Source of the DNA: Saliniramus fredricksonii
GTDB lineage: Bacteria > Pseudomonadota > Alphaproteobacteria > Rhizobiales > Beijerinckiaceae
Direction of reading: 5' to 3'
Assembly (NCBI RefSeq): GCF_900094735.1
Contig: NZ_FMBM01000001.1
Coordinates: 62,001-126,000, forward strand
DNA: 64,000 bases
This document shows positions 26,547 through 36,006 of this stretch, in pieces. The notes beneath the pieces were generated by a model that saw nothing but the letters and a program-made list of their open reading frames with translations, was not told the DNA's origin and made no database searches. The position numbers and the translations under genes were made by a program. Numbering within the stretch: position 1 is the stretch's first letter; every line of letters begins with the position of its first letter.

Positions 26547-26858
26547 ATGCCGAAGGGCTATTGGGTCGCGCGGGTCGATGTCTACGACCAGGACGCCTAC
26601 AAGAACTACGTCGCCACGAACGGCGAGGCCTTCGCCAAATACGGCGGGCGTTTCATCGTGCGCGGCGGGCGTTTCGAGCGCCTCATCGGCTCGAGCCGCT
26701 CGCGCAACGTCGTGATCGAATTCCCCAGCTACGAGGATGCGCTGGCCTGCTGGAACTCGCCGGAATACCAGGCGGCACGCGCACGCCAGGAAGGCGGTGC
26801 GGAGATGGATGCGATCGTCATCGAGGGATACGAGGGGCCACAGCCGGGTGAGGGCTGA
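26547..26858 (+). CDS. DUF1330 domain protein, second of a tandem pair
   Basis: A 103-residue paralogue of the preceding protein: same MPKGY start, VRGGRFERLIG and NVVIEFPSYEDA, with roughly half the residues identical, and a short Pro/Gly tail. GGGAGG precedes the ATG. The pair looks like a local duplication that has since diverged, particularly between residues 45 and 75. A shared transcript is likely. Confidence 0.87.
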   Translation: MPKGYWVARVDVYDQDAYKNYVATNGEAFAKYGGRFIVRGGRFERLIGSSRSRNVVIEFPSYEDALACWNSPEYQAARARQEGGAEMDAIVIEGYEGPQPGEG

Positions 26859-26987
26859 GCTGCTGTTACGAACCGGCAAGATAGCGGCAGAGCTCAGGCC
26901 TGCCATCCGCCCCGGAACAAGAGCAGAAATGGCGTGATCCAGGTTACACGCGCCGTTCCGGCGCGGCTTGCATGGAGGGATATTTCC

Positions 26988-28949
26988 CTAAGCAGAGGGT
27001 ACGGGCCGGGGTAACAAACGAGCAGCGGCAATCTTCGTCATCGCGCGCGATGCGGCCTCAGGCGCGCGAATCGGATCGAACAGCAGGCGCAATCCGTTGG
27101 CGACAACGATCAGCGTGCCCCCCTCATGGCCGATCACGGCGAGCGGCAGCGACAGATCGAAGAACAGCGTCAGAATCACGAGGGCGAGCATCGCACCGAC
27201 GGCGAAGAACAGGTTCTGGCGGATGATGCGGTTGGTGCGCCGGGCCAGATGCCAGGCCTTTTCCAGGCGGCGCAGATCATCGGAGAGCAGGGCCACATCG
27301 GCAGCCTGCAGCGCCACTTCGCTCCCCGCCGTGCCCATGGCGACGCCGATATCGGCGCTCGCGAGCGCAGCTGCGTCGTTCACACCGTCACCGACGAAGG
27401 CGACCGGGCCCCGCGCACGCATGGCGGATATCCGCGCGACCTTCTCCTGAGGCATCAGCTCGGCCTCGATATCCTCCGCGCGCAGGCCGATCGCCGCACC
27501 GATACGATGCGCGACGGCGGCGCGGTCGCCAGTAAACATGGTGATTCGCTTGATGCCCGCCGCCCGCAGCCGCGCCAGAGCCTCGATGGCGCTCGTACGC
27601 GGCTGGTCGGCAATGCTGATCGCGCCGAGAATGCGGCTGCCGCGCCCGATCACGATCACCGAATGACCGCTCGCGGCAAGCCGCGCCAAAGCCTCCTCGA
27701 CACGCGCATCCGCGCTCACCGCCAGATGCGCGAGAAGACGCGGATTACCGGCGAAAACCGCTTCGCCATCACCATTGCGCGCCACGATGCCCTCACCGGG
27801 ATGATTCTGCGCGCCCGTGACCGGGGCCGGCGCGATCGCGACACGCTGCGCCTCACGGCGGATGGCGGCGGCGACATGGTGCTCCGACTCGGCTTCGAGC
27901 CCTGCGGCGAGCGCGAGCAATTCGTCCTGCGGGCAGCCGAATGGCAGGATCTCGACCACACGCGCACGGCCTTCGGTCAGCGTCCCGGTCTTGTCGAAGG
28001 CGAACTGACGCACGGCGCCGAAACTCTCCAGCGCCGCCCCGCCCTTGAACAGGACGCCGCCGCGCGCGGAGGCCGAGAGCGCCGAGAGTATCGCCGCCGG
28101 CACGCTGATCACGATGGCGCAGGGACTGGCTGCCACCAGCAGCGTCGCGGCGCGATAAAGCGCATCGCCGAATTCGCGCCCGATCAGCAGCAAGACAACG
28201 AAAGCCAGGATCGATCCGGCCAGCACGGCCACCGTATAGCGCTGGCCGAACCAGGCGCTGAAGCGCTCGCTTGGCGCCTTTTGCGCCTTGGCCTGGGTTA
28301 CCATCTCGATCATCCGCGCGACGGTGCTCTCCGCCGCCGCCCTCACGACCTCGATCTCGAGAATGCCCTGGCCGTTGACGGTGGCTTCGAAGACCTTGTC
28401 GCCGGCGCCCTTGCTCACGGGCATGGCTTCGCCGGTGACGCTGGCCTCGTCGAGATTGCTGTGGCCGCCGCGAATCACCGCGTCGACGGGGATGCGCTCG
28501 CCGGGGCGCACCATCACCCGGTCGCCCCGCTCCAGTGACGCGGCTGGAACCTCCGTGACCCGACCCTCGGCGTCACGCCGATGCGCGGTTTCCGGGCGCA
28601 TCGCCATCAGCGCCTCGACCTCGCGCTCGGCCCGCCCCATGGCGTATTCCTCGAGCGTGCCGGCGAGCGAGAACAGGAACAGGAGAATCGCCCCGTCGCG
28701 CATTTCGTCGACGGCGGCGGCAGCCAGAGCCGCCGTCACCATCAGCAGGTCGATGTCGAGCCGGCGATTACGCAGCAGATTGGCGAGCGCCTTGCGCCCC
28801 GCCGGCAGCCCTCCGGCGAGATAGGCAAGGATATAGGCTCCGAGCACCCATGAACCGGGCGCGCCGGCGATTTCGCCCGCGATGCCGAAAGCGAGGCCGA
28901 GCCCGGTCGCGAGGGTGAGGATGGCAGCGAGGATGATGGGCGATGGCAT
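26988..28949 (-). CDS. P1B-4-type heavy-metal translocating ATPase (Co/Zn/Fe exporter)
   Basis: A 653-residue metal-pumping P-type ATPase without an N-terminal metal-binding domain. The transport-site helix has ASPCAIVIS (SPC rather than CPC) and the last helices have [19 protein letters not shown] plus HEGG(T/S) defines the P1B-4 group, which exports Co2+, Zn2+ or Fe2+. Catalytic motifs are present: [18 protein letters not shown] and [10 protein letters not shown]. The nucleotide-binding HP motif reads SEHH. The start is uncertain; the ATG at 28949 gives [11 protein letters not shown], while a TTG at 29024 is the longest option. Palindromes at 28976-28996 lie just upstream. Confidence 0.85.
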   Translation of the reverse strand: MPSPIILAAILTLATGLGLAFGIAGEIAGAPGSWVLGAYILAYLAGGLPAGRKALANLLRNRRLDIDLLMVTAALAAAAVDEMRDGAILLFLFSLAGTLEEYAMGRAEREVEALMAMRPETAHRRDAEGRVTEVPAASLERGDRVMVRPGERIPVDAVIRGGHSNLDEASVTGEAMPVSKGAGDKVFEATVNGQGILEIEVVRAAAESTVARMIEMVTQAKAQKAPSERFSAWFGQRYTVAVLAGSILAFVVLLLIGREFGDALYRAATLLVAASPCAIVISVPAAILSALSASARGGVLFKGGAALESFGAVRQFAFDKTGTLTEGRARVVEILPFGCPQDELLALAAGLEAESEHHVAAAIRREAQRVAIAPAPVTGAQNHPGEGIVARNGDGEAVFAGNPRLLAHLAVSADARVEEALARLAASGHSVIVIGRGSRILGAISIADQPRTSAIEALARLRAAGIKRITMFTGDRAAVAHRIGAAIGLRAEDIEAELMPQEKVARISAMRARGPVAFVGDGVNDAAALASADIGVAMGTAGSEVALQAADVALLSDDLRRLEKAWHLARRTNRIIRQNLFFAVGAMLALVILTLFFDLSLPLAVIGHEGGTLIVVANGLRLLFDPIRAPEAASRAMTKIAAARLLPRPVPSA

Positions 28950-28975
28950 GCGATGTGACCGATGGATCAGAGGGC

Positions 28976-28996
28976 TTCCACAGTGGAATAATTCCA
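28976..28996. promoter_or_regulatory. Overlapping palindromes upstream of the metal ATPase gene
   Basis: Two perfect 13-base palindromes overlap: TTCCACAGTGGAA (28976-28988) and TGGAATAATTCCA (28984-28996). They share the TGGAA half-site and lie 27-47 bases upstream of the likely start codon. Such a site could bind an ArsR-, MerR- or Fur-type metal sensor; none is encoded nearby. Confidence 0.4.
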
Positions 28997-29143
28997 AACT
29001 GGTGCGGAAGCCGCTCCGCTTCAATCGGGAGAATTACGCGTGAGGGCTCGCTGACGGGCGGGAACGATCGATGGCGGCCTCCGTTGAGGAGGCAAGTGAG
29101 GCGGGCGCTGATTGCCCGCTACCGTCAGAAACGGAGTAACACC

Positions 29144-29320
29144 ATGCTGGGCTGGGCCCTGACTTTCCTCATCATCGCGCTGATCGCCGCCGTGCTCGGG
29201 TTCGGCGGGATCGCCGGCGCGGCCGTCGAGATCGCGAAGATCATCTTCTTTGTCGCGATCGTGCTGTTCGTGATCGCCGCAATCGTCGGCCTGGTACGCG
29301 GACGCTCACCGCCCCTGTGA
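29144..29320 (+). CDS. DUF1328 small membrane protein
   Basis: A 58-residue protein with two membrane helices and the Gly-rich link [15 protein letters not shown], matching the DUF1328/YtjA family, which is small, widespread and often stress-induced. CGGAG lies ten bases before the ATG. GC hairpins in the leader (29077-29093, 29101-29119) may influence translation. Function unknown. Confidence 0.88.
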   Translation: MLGWALTFLIIALIAAVLGFGGIAGAAVEIAKIIFFVAIVLFVIAAIVGLVRGRSPPL

Positions 29321-29352
29321 CGCGCTGCGCATCCGGAAGCGGGCGCGCCGGC

Positions 29353-30156
29353 TCAGTCGGCGATCGCCCATTCCATCCGCACGCTGGCCTCGTAGCCGAG
29401 GCTGGCGGGCGGAACGATCGGCACGGCTGACGCAGCGTCCATCCGCGCCATCATCATGCCCTCTCTGCGTGGCGATATCGCGCTCGCCGCCGCATCGCCG
29501 ACCAGCATCAGCCGCCCAAGGCTCACACCGGCCGCCTCTGCCAGCACCTGTGCCTGACGTGTGGCATCCGCGACGGCCCGGCGTCGTGCCTCGTCCTGCG
29601 CCTGCGCGTCATCATCGAGGGCAAAATCGAGCCCCTGGAACGTCATCCCCTCCAGACCCAGAATATCGCCGGCGAGCGCGCCGACATCATCGATATCGCG
29701 GGTCTTGATGCGCAGCTGGTGCGTGGCCGTGAAGCCGGGCGGTTCGCGCAGGGTATCATCATTGCGCCGGTGCTCCGGGGTCTCGAACACCCGGAAACCC
29801 GAGGTCTCGATATCGTCACGGGCGATTCCCCTGGCTTCGAGCCGCGCCAGCGCCGCCTCCACCGCGTCGTTATTGGCGTCGACCGCAGCGACGACCGTCT
29901 CCGCCCGCGTCATCACGGAGACGTGGATATTCGCATAATCGGGCGTGCGCTCGACCGTGCCGGAACCGCTCACCACGATACGCCCCGCGCCCTCCGTCTC
30001 GCTCGCCTGCACGGGCGCGGCGAGCATCAGGAAGGCGAGGAGGATCGCCCCGACGGCGAGGGATTCGCGAATCAGCCGGGTGCGTGGCTGCGGCGCAGGC
30101 ATGGCGAGACAGCGGCTGCGCGAACCGTTGCGCTGCGGGGCGATGCGGTTGGTCAT
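29353..30156 (-). CDS. SIMPL (DUF541) domain periplasmic protein
   Basis: A 267-residue exported protein. An N-terminal basic stretch is followed by a hydrophobic segment (about 30-50, GAILLAFLMLAAPVQA) that should be cleaved. The rest is a SIMPL/DUF541 domain: RIVVSGSGTVERTPDYANIHV at the start and AAGVSLGRLMLVGD near the end. Family members are periplasmic or membrane-associated and of uncertain role (SIMPL, BP26-like, linked to oxidative stress). It is upstream of nothing obvious and separated by 70 bases from the RidA gene; it could be read from the same leftward transcript. Confidence 0.85.
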   Translation of the reverse strand: MTNRIAPQRNGSRSRCLAMPAPQPRTRLIRESLAVGAILLAFLMLAAPVQASETEGAGRIVVSGSGTVERTPDYANIHVSVMTRAETVVAAVDANNDAVEAALARLEARGIARDDIETSGFRVFETPEHRRNDDTLREPPGFTATHQLRIKTRDIDDVGALAGDILGLEGMTFQGLDFALDDDAQAQDEARRRAVADATRQAQVLAEAAGVSLGRLMLVGDAAASAISPRREGMMMARMDAASAVPIVPPASLGYEASVRMEWAIAD

Positions 30157-30226
30157 GGGCTGATCCTCGTTGCTTCAAGCGAAATCCGGCGAAGGCGAAG
30201 CCGTATCCAAGGCGCAGATTGCGGCA

Positions 30227-30664
30227 TCAGCGCGGCGCCTCACGCCCCACCACCGCCGTCGCCTCGATCTCGACGAGGGCTTCGTCCTCGACGAGGCCGG
30301 CCACCTGGACCAGCGCCATGGCCGGGTAATGCGCGCCGATCACGTCGCGATAGGCGCGTCCGAGATCGCGCAGGCCGGATTTGTAGGCCCCGAGATCGGT
30401 GACGTACCAGGTCAGGCGGACCAGGTGCTGCGGGCCCGCTCCGCCTTCCGCGAGGATGGCCACGATATTCTCCAGTGTCAGGCGCACCTGCGGGATGAAG
30501 CCCGCGGCGAAGGTGCCTTGCGTATCCCAGCCCACGACCCCGCCCGTCACGATGAGCCTGCCCTGCGCCATCATGCCGTTGGCATAGCCGCGCGGCACGG
30601 GCCAATCCGCCGGCTGGAGCACCTGCGGGCGCTCGACACAGGCGGCAATCAGATCCTCACGCAT
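30227..30664 (-). CDS. RidA family protein
   Basis: A 145-residue member of the YjgF/YER057c/UK114 (RidA) family. VTGGVVGWDTQGTFAAGFIPQV and AALVQVAGLVE-like C-terminal sequence fit the fold. RidA proteins hydrolyse reactive enamine/imine intermediates; subfamily members are regularly found in 2-aminobenzoate and aminophenol pathways, where an imine must be deaminated. The start at 30664 keeps the family length. It is the last gene of the leftward aromatic-CoA cluster, 31 bases after the CoA ligase. Confidence 0.83.
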   Translation of the reverse strand: MREDLIAACVERPQVLQPADWPVPRGYANGMMAQGRLIVTGGVVGWDTQGTFAAGFIPQVRLTLENIVAILAEGGAGPQHLVRLTWYVTDLGAYKSGLRDLGRAYRDVIGAHYPAMALVQVAGLVEDEALVEIEATAVVGREAPR

Positions 30665-30695
30665 CCCCACGCTTTCTCTCCCTCGTCTTTTCTCG

Positions 30696-32330
30696 TTACG
30701 CCTCGCGCGCCATTTCGCGCAATGCGAAGCGTTGCAGTTTGCCGGTCTGTGTCTTGGGCAGGGCCTCGACGAAATCGATCCGGCGTGGATACTTGTAAGG
30801 TGCGATCTCGGCCTTGACGTGCTCCTGCAATGCCTTCGCCAGATCAGGACCCGGCTCCCAGCCCGCGCGCAGCACGATATAGGCCCTGACCACCATGCCG
30901 CGCTCTTCGTCTGGAGCGCCGACAACGCCCGCCTCCGCGACGGCCTCGTGGGTCAGAAGCGCCGCCTCGACCTCCGGGCCGGCGATGTTGTAGCCGGAGG
31001 AGACGATCATGTCGTCGTTGCGGGCCTGATACCAGAAATACCCGTCTTCATCGATCAGATAGGAATCACCCGTCACGTTCCAGCCGTCGATGACGTATTG
31101 CGCCTGGCGCGGATCGTCGAGATAGCGGCAGCCCGTCGGCCCGCGCACGGCGAGGCGCCCGACCGTACCGGGCGGCAGATCGGCGCCGTCGGGCCCGATC
31201 ACCTTTGCCTCGTAGCCGGGAACGGGCTTGCCGGTGGCGCCGGGGCGGATCTCGTCTTCGCGTGCGGCGATGAAGATATGCAGCATCTCGGTTGCGCCGA
31301 TCCCGTCCATCAGGCTGATCCCGGTCGCCGCCTTCCACGCATCGAAGGTCGCCCTGGGCAGCGGCTCGCCGGCGGAGACGCATTTGCGCAGGCTGGAGAG
31401 ATCGAAATCCGCGCGCTTGTCGAGCATGGCGCGATAGGCGGTGGGCGCGGTGAAGCAGACGCTGGCGCGGTATTTCTCGATCGCGGGTGCGAGCTCGTGC
31501 GGCCCGGCTTTCTCGAGCAGCACCGCCGAGGCGCCGATATGCAGCGGAAACAGCACGATCCCGCCCAGACCGAAGGTGAAGGCGAGCGGCGGCGAGCCGA
31601 TGAAGCGGTCTTCAGGTGTCGCGCACAGGACGTTGCGCGCATAGGCGTCGCAGATGGCGAGCATGTCGCGGTGGAAATGCATCGTGCCCTTGGGCACGCC
31701 CGTCGTCCCCGAGGTGAAAGCGATCAGGCAGACATCGTCCGCTGCCGTGTCGCAGGCTTCGAATTCCGGGCTCTCCCCCGCCATCATGGCTTCGAGCCCG
31801 TCATCCGCATCCTCGCCCCAAAAGACGCAATGGCGCAGATGCGCGGCGCCCGAAGCGGCCAAAACGGCGCCCTTGTCCATCTCCTCGCGCAGCCTGGCAT
31901 CGCACAGGGCGATGGCGATGCGCGCCTTTTCCAGCGGATAGGCGATCTCCCGGGCACGCAGCATCGGCATCGTCGCCACCACGATGCCGCCGGCCTTGAT
32001 GACGGCGAAATAAGCCGCGACCATCATCGCATTGTTGAACGAGCGCAACAGAACCCGCTCCCCCGGCACCAGACCGAGACGGTTTACCAGCACATTCGCG
32101 ATGCGGTTCACCCGCTCATGCAGATCGGCATAGCGCCATTGCGCCTGCGGCGTGATCAGGCACGGTCTGTCGCCGCGCCCGGCGCGGATATGGCTGTCGA
32201 GGAAGGCGTCGATGCAGTTGAGCCGCTGGGGATATTCGAGCTCGGGCCGCGTGAAGATGAAATCCGGCCATTCCTCGCGCGGCGGCAGGTGGTCTCGTGC
32301 AAAACCGTCACGATGCGCAGAATGGGTCAT
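30696..32330 (-). CDS. Benzoate/2-aminobenzoate-CoA ligase family AMP-forming synthetase
   Basis: A 544-residue ANL-superfamily enzyme. The ATP loop is CLIAFTSGTTGVPKGTMHF, the adenylate motif GIGATEMLHIF, and the C-terminal catalytic lysine is in LPKTQTGKLQRFALRE. The opening (WPDFIFTRPELEYPQRLNCID) and overall form match the benzoate-CoA ligase family, whose close branch activates 2-aminobenzoate. It should convert the aromatic acid to its CoA ester at the pathway entry. The ATG at 32330 is the first in the conserved region. Neighbours are a RidA protein and an acyl-CoA dehydrogenase. The substrate cannot be fixed from sequence. Confidence 0.87.
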   Translation of the reverse strand: MTHSAHRDGFARDHLPPREEWPDFIFTRPELEYPQRLNCIDAFLDSHIRAGRGDRPCLITPQAQWRYADLHERVNRIANVLVNRLGLVPGERVLLRSFNNAMMVAAYFAVIKAGGIVVATMPMLRAREIAYPLEKARIAIALCDARLREEMDKGAVLAASGAAHLRHCVFWGEDADDGLEAMMAGESPEFEACDTAADDVCLIAFTSGTTGVPKGTMHFHRDMLAICDAYARNVLCATPEDRFIGSPPLAFTFGLGGIVLFPLHIGASAVLLEKAGPHELAPAIEKYRASVCFTAPTAYRAMLDKRADFDLSSLRKCVSAGEPLPRATFDAWKAATGISLMDGIGATEMLHIFIAAREDEIRPGATGKPVPGYEAKVIGPDGADLPPGTVGRLAVRGPTGCRYLDDPRQAQYVIDGWNVTGDSYLIDEDGYFWYQARNDDMIVSSGYNIAGPEVEAALLTHEAVAEAGVVGAPDEERGMVVRAYIVLRAGWEPGPDLAKALQEHVKAEIAPYKYPRRIDFVEALPKTQTGKLQRFALREMAREA

Positions 32331-32378
32331 GGCGCGATCTCCTGATGATTTGCGTGTGTGTGGTGGAAATTCAGGCGT

Positions 32379-32405
32379 TCCCCTCTCCCTTGTGGAGAGG
32401 GGAGA
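32379..32405. repeat. GC-rich hairpin repeat, single copy
   Basis: CCCCTCTCC-CTTGT-GGAGAGGGG forms a 9-bp perfect stem (32381-32389 with 32395-32403), extended by a flanking T-A. The same arm sequence recurs at 33640-33663 and 33735-33757, so it is a dispersed REP-like element. It lies in the gap between the CoA ligase and acyl-CoA dehydrogenase genes. Confidence 0.75.
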
Positions 32406-32422
32406 TTGCCCTGCATCACCCA

Positions 32423-33586
32423 TCATCCACCTCCCGCCGCTTTGAGCGTCTCGCGGGCGATGACAAGTTTCTGGACCTCGCTGGCGCCCTCATAGATCCG
32501 CAGCGCGCGGACCTCGCGGTACAGTTCCTCGACCTTGACGCCGGAGGTGACGCCGAGGCCGCCGAAGATCTGGACCGCCTTGTCGATCACTTTCTGCGCC
32601 GATTCGGTGGCGTGGAGCTTGGCCATGGAGGCCTCGCGGGTGACGCGGGGCGCGCCCTGGTCCCTGGTCCAGGCGGCGCGGTAGACGAGCAGGGCCGAGG
32701 CATCGACGTCGAGCGCCATCTCGGCGAGCGCGGCCTGGGTCAGCGGCAGATCGCTCATCGGTGCGCCGAACAGATGCCGCCCGCTCGCCCGTCCGAGCGC
32801 CTCGTGGAGGGCACGACGCGCCATGCCGAGCGCGGCGGCGCCGACGCTGGCACGGAACACGTCAAGCGTTGCCATCGCGACCTTGAACCCCGCGCCCGGA
32901 TCGCCGATCAGGCTGCTCGCCGGTACGCGGCAATTCTCGAAACGGACCCGCGCCAGGGGATGCGGTGCGATCACATCGATGCGTCCGGCAATCTCGAGGC
33001 CGGGCGTATCCGCATCGACCATGAAAGCCGAGATTCCCTTCGCGCCGGGCGCCTCGCCGGTGCGGGCGAAGACCACGTAGTGATCGGCGATACCGCCATT
33101 GGAGATCCAGGTCTTCTCGCCGTCGATGACATAGTGATCATGACCGTCTGCCCGCGCCGTCGTCGCCATCGCCGCGACATCGGATCCGGCTTCGGCTTCG
33201 GAGAGCGCGAAGGCGGCGATGCGCTTGCCGGCCACCACCGGGGGCAGGTACTCCGCCTTTTGCTGCTTCGTGCCGAACAGGCTGATCGGCCCGGTCCCGA
33301 GCCCCTGCATGGCGAAGGCGAAATCGGCAAGTCCCGCATGCCAGGCCAGCCGCTCACGCGCCAGACACAGGCTGCGCACGTCGAAAGCCTGATCGGCGGG
33401 CGGTGCGGCGATATCGAGAAACCCCGCTTCGCCCAAAGCCGCGACGAGCTTGCGGCAGGAGCCGTCGATATCGTGGTGATCGACGAGCCCCGCGACATTG
33501 GCCTGCGCCCAGCCATCAAGCCGGTCGAGCAGTTCGCCATGATCCGGCGCGAAGAACGGCCAGGTGATGAAGCTGCGATCAGACAT
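32423..33586 (-). CDS. Acyl-CoA dehydrogenase
   Basis: A 387-residue flavoenzyme. [15 protein letters not shown] and [16 protein letters not shown] are the FAD/substrate motifs. The catalytic base is the glutamate of IYEGASEVQ near the C-terminus. The family introduces a double bond alpha-beta to the CoA thioester carbonyl. In the aromatic-CoA cluster it would act on the alicyclic or ring-opened CoA ester after ring reduction. It starts [12 protein letters not shown] at 33586, the first ATG. A hairpin repeat interrupts the gap to the ligase gene. Confidence 0.92.
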   Translation of the reverse strand: MSDRSFITWPFFAPDHGELLDRLDGWAQANVAGLVDHHDIDGSCRKLVAALGEAGFLDIAAPPADQAFDVRSLCLARERLAWHAGLADFAFAMQGLGTGPISLFGTKQQKAEYLPPVVAGKRIAAFALSEAEAGSDVAAMATTARADGHDHYVIDGEKTWISNGGIADHYVVFARTGEAPGAKGISAFMVDADTPGLEIAGRIDVIAPHPLARVRFENCRVPASSLIGDPGAGFKVAMATLDVFRASVGAAALGMARRALHEALGRASGRHLFGAPMSDLPLTQAALAEMALDVDASALLVYRAAWTRDQGAPRVTREASMAKLHATESAQKVIDKAVQIFGGLGVTSGVKVEELYREVRALRIYEGASEVQKLVIARETLKAAGGG

Positions 33587-33637
33587 GGGGGCTTCCCCGG
33601 ACGCTTGACGCTTCGGGCGTACGCTTGATGCAGGTAT

Positions 33638-33758
33638 CTCCCCTCTCCCTCGGTGGAGAGGGGGTGGGGGTGAGGGGCGTTGATGAAGGGTTGGTCGTTA
33701 TCGTGAAAGGGCTCTTTTCCATCCTCACCCCCGCCCCCTCTCCGCAAGGGAGAGGGGA
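33638..33758. repeat. Nested REP-like inverted repeats
   Basis: Two copies of the CCCCTCTCC hairpin (33640-33663 and 33735-33757) lie in opposite outer context. A longer inverted repeat, 33655-33675 against 33723-33743, matches at 20 of 21 bases. The whole block could form a cruciform or a large RNA stem with a spacer of about 47 bases. It sits between the enoyl-CoA hydratase and acyl-CoA dehydrogenase genes of one operon, where it may stabilise or attenuate the mRNA. Confidence 0.8.
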
Positions 33759-33792
33759 GAAAGCCGGCCCGGCGTGATGATGCATCCCCATA

Positions 33793-34629
33793 TCAATCCC
33801 CCTCGAAATTGGGCTGGCGCTTCTCGGCGAAGGCCTCGAAGGCGCGGCGGAAATCGTTGGTGGTCATGCACAGAGCCTGGGCGATGGCCTCGGCCTCGAT
33901 CGCTTCCTCGACCGACATGGCCCATTCCATGGCGAGCATGCGCTTGGTCATGGTGTTGGCGTAGTTGGGGCCGGAGACGATCTCGGCGGCAAGGTCGGCG
34001 GCTTCCTTCAGCAGGATGTCGGCGGCGACGATGCGTGAGAAAAAGCCCCAGGAAACGCCCTCCTCGGCGCGCATGAAGCGGCCCGTATAGAGCAGCTCGC
34101 TGGCGCGTCCCTGGCCGATGATCCTGGGCAGGATGGCGCAGGCGCCCATATCGCAGCCGGCGAGGCCGACCTTGTTGAACAGGAAGGCGACTTTCGCCTT
34201 CTCACCGGCGAGCCGGATGTCGCTCGCCATCGCCATGATCGCCCCGGCCCCGGCGCAGATACCGTCCACGGCGGCGATGACGGGCTGGGGCGCGGCGCGC
34301 ATCGCCTTGACGAGTTCGCCGGTCATGCGGGTGAAGGAAGTGAGGTCGCGGGTGTTCATCCGCGTGAGCGGGCCGATGATCTCGAACACGTCGCCGCCGG
34401 AGGAAAAATTGCCGCCGGCGCCGGTAAGGATCACCGCCCCGATGGAATCGTCATGCCCCAGCGCATGGAAGAAATCGGTGAGCTCGCGATAGCTGCCGAA
34501 GGTGAGCGGATTCTTCTTCTCGGGCCGCTCAAGGGTCACCGTCGCGATGCCGGCCTCGACGCAGAGACGGAAATGCTGTGGCTTGTAGCCCGCGACCGGC
34601 AGGGTCACAGGATTGGCGTAACGGGTCAT
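33793..34629 (-). CDS. Enoyl-CoA hydratase/isomerase family protein
   Basis: A 278-residue crotonase-fold enzyme. The oxyanion-hole sequences are [15 protein letters not shown] and [41 protein letters not shown] follows, where some crotonases have the catalytic glutamates; here the region reads AGCDMG, so the reaction may differ from simple hydration. In the cluster it would hydrate or open the CoA-bound ring product. It starts inside the MarR gene's stop (ATGA overlap at 34626-34629), indicating coupled translation. Confidence 0.9.
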   Translation of the reverse strand: MTRYANPVTLPVAGYKPQHFRLCVEAGIATVTLERPEKKNPLTFGSYRELTDFFHALGHDDSIGAVILTGAGGNFSSGGDVFEIIGPLTRMNTRDLTSFTRMTGELVKAMRAAPQPVIAAVDGICAGAGAIMAMASDIRLAGEKAKVAFLFNKVGLAGCDMGACAILPRIIGQGRASELLYTGRFMRAEEGVSWGFFSRIVAADILLKEAADLAAEIVSGPNYANTMTKRMLAMEWAMSVEEAIEAEAIAQALCMTTNDFRRAFEAFAEKRQPNFEGD

Positions 34630-35186
34630 GGATTGTCCTCCCGGTCTTCTTCTTCCGGTCGTGCGATACCGGCCGCGACGGCTCGGCGGGTCGAGGCCTT
34701 GGCCTTGCCGAGCAGCGCCATCAATCCGTCGATCTCGCCCTGATCGAGATCGCCGAAGAAATCGGCGATCCAGGCTTCGTGCTCGACGGCCATGGCGCGA
34801 AACGCTTCGCGCCCCTGCGGCGTCAGCGCCACCAGATGCGAGCGCCGGTCATGCGCCGCCTTGCGCCGGCTCAGATGCCCCGATTCGACAAGGCGCTCGA
34901 CGAGGCCGGTAACATTGCCGTTCGAGACCATCATGCGCTGGGACAGTTCCGACAGGGTGAGCCCCTCCGGTGTCCGGTCGAGCTGTGCCATAAGATCGAA
35001 ACGCGGCAAGGTCACGTCGAAACGCTCGCGTAGACGCCGGCGGATCTCGCCCTCGATCATGGTCGAGCAGGTGAGCAGACGCAGCCACAGGCGCAACTCC
35101 GCCGCATGTTCCGCCGGCGCCATGGCCGCGCCCGTCTCGTAATCGAGCACCGGGGGCGCCTCCGCCCGTGCAGGATTGCGGCTCAT
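34626..35186 (-). CDS. MarR family transcriptional regulator
   Basis: A 186-residue regulator with the MarR winged helix: [24 protein letters not shown] is the helix-turn-helix and [16 protein letters not shown] the wing. MarR proteins of aromatic-acid clusters usually repress their operon and release DNA when the aryl-CoA binds. It lies second in the leftward operon, between the SDR and hydratase genes, so it probably autoregulates. A near-palindrome centred on AAGCTT at 36076-36089 is a candidate operator. The ATG at 35186 is preferred to a longer frame that overlaps the SDR gene. Confidence 0.9.
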   Translation of the reverse strand: MSRNPARAEAPPVLDYETGAAMAPAEHAAELRLWLRLLTCSTMIEGEIRRRLRERFDVTLPRFDLMAQLDRTPEGLTLSELSQRMMVSNGNVTGLVERLVESGHLSRRKAAHDRRSHLVALTPQGREAFRAMAVEHEAWIADFFGDLDQGEIDGLMALLGKAKASTRRAVAAGIARPEEEDREDNP

Positions 35187-35202
35187 GATGAAACTCCGCG
35201 CG

Positions 35203-36006
35203 TCATGCTTCTCCCCCCGCGATCGCAATCGCCTGCCCGGTCACCGCCCCCGCCGCATCCCCCGCGAGCCAGAGCGCGGCATCGGCCACCTCGCGCGGAT
35301 CGACGAGGCGGCCCTGCGGATTGTGTGCGACGAAATCCGCAAGCGCTTCTTCATGCGAGCGCCCGGTCGTCGCCATCACCTTCTCGATGCCGCTTGCGAC
35401 CATGTCTGTATCGGTGAAGCCGGGGCAGAGCGCGTTGACGGTGATGCCCTTGCGCGCCGTCTCCAGCGCCAGCGCCCGCACCAGACCGAGCGCCGCATGC
35501 TTGGCGGCGCAATAGGCGCTCACATACGCATAGCCCTTGAGTGCGGCGGTGGAGGCGACGACGATGATGCGCCCGAAGCCGCGCGCGGTCATTCCCGGCA
35601 GGACCGGGTGGATCGCATTGACCACGCCGATCAGATTGACCTCGGTCATGGCGCGAAACTGCGCGGCATCACTACGCACGAACGGCGCCGTCGTGGCCGC
35701 ACCGGCATTGGCGACGAGGCAATCGATCGCTCCCCCCGCCGCGCCCGCAGCGCCGATCGCCTCGGCCATGGCAGCTTCATCCGTGACGTCGGCGCTCATC
35801 GCGAAATCGGCCACGCCGGCGGCGAGCGCCGCGTCGAGGGCGGCGCGGTCGCGGCCCAGAATGCTCACGCGCATACCCCGCTCACGGAAGGCGCCGGCGA
35901 TGGCGCGACCGATGCCGCGCGCACCGCCCGTCACCAGAACGTGCCGGACGCCTGCCGTCTCCTCCCCCCGCTGCTCCCCGCCCTGTGCCGCCTTCCCGGC
36001 CTCCAT
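35203..36006 (-). CDS. Short-chain dehydrogenase/reductase
   Basis: A 267-residue classical SDR. The cofactor motif is VTGGARGIGRAIAG (about 27-40), followed by NAGAATTAPF and the catalytic YCAAK in VSAYCAAKHAAL. PGFTDTDMVASG is at the substrate lid. It would oxidise a 3-hydroxyacyl-CoA or reduce a keto intermediate in the aromatic-CoA pathway. The first 20 residues (EAGKAAQGGEQRGEE) are a charged extension, and a later start is possible. It is the first gene of the leftward operon. Confidence 0.9.
   Translation of the reverse strand: MEAGKAAQGGEQRGEETAGVRHVLVTGGARGIGRAIAGAFRERGMRVSILGRDRAALDAALAAGVADFAMSADVTDEAAMAEAIGAAGAAGGAIDCLVANAGAATTAPFVRSDAAQFRAMTEVNLIGVVNAIHPVLPGMTARGFGRIIVVASTAALKGYAYVSAYCAAKHAALGLVRALALETARKGITVNALCPGFTDTDMVASGIEKVMATTGRSHEEALADFVAHNPQGRLVDPREVADAALWLAGDAAGAVTGQAIAIAGGEA

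Noticed and set aside
26949-26965. CGCGCC-N5-GGCGCG hairpin as a terminator after the DUF1330 pair
   Set aside because: A stem exists, but no T run follows on either strand, so I could not support a terminator.
32379-33758. CRISPR-like repeats
   Set aside because: The repeated unit is a palindromic REP-like hairpin, only three copies, irregularly spaced, with no unique spacers or cas genes.
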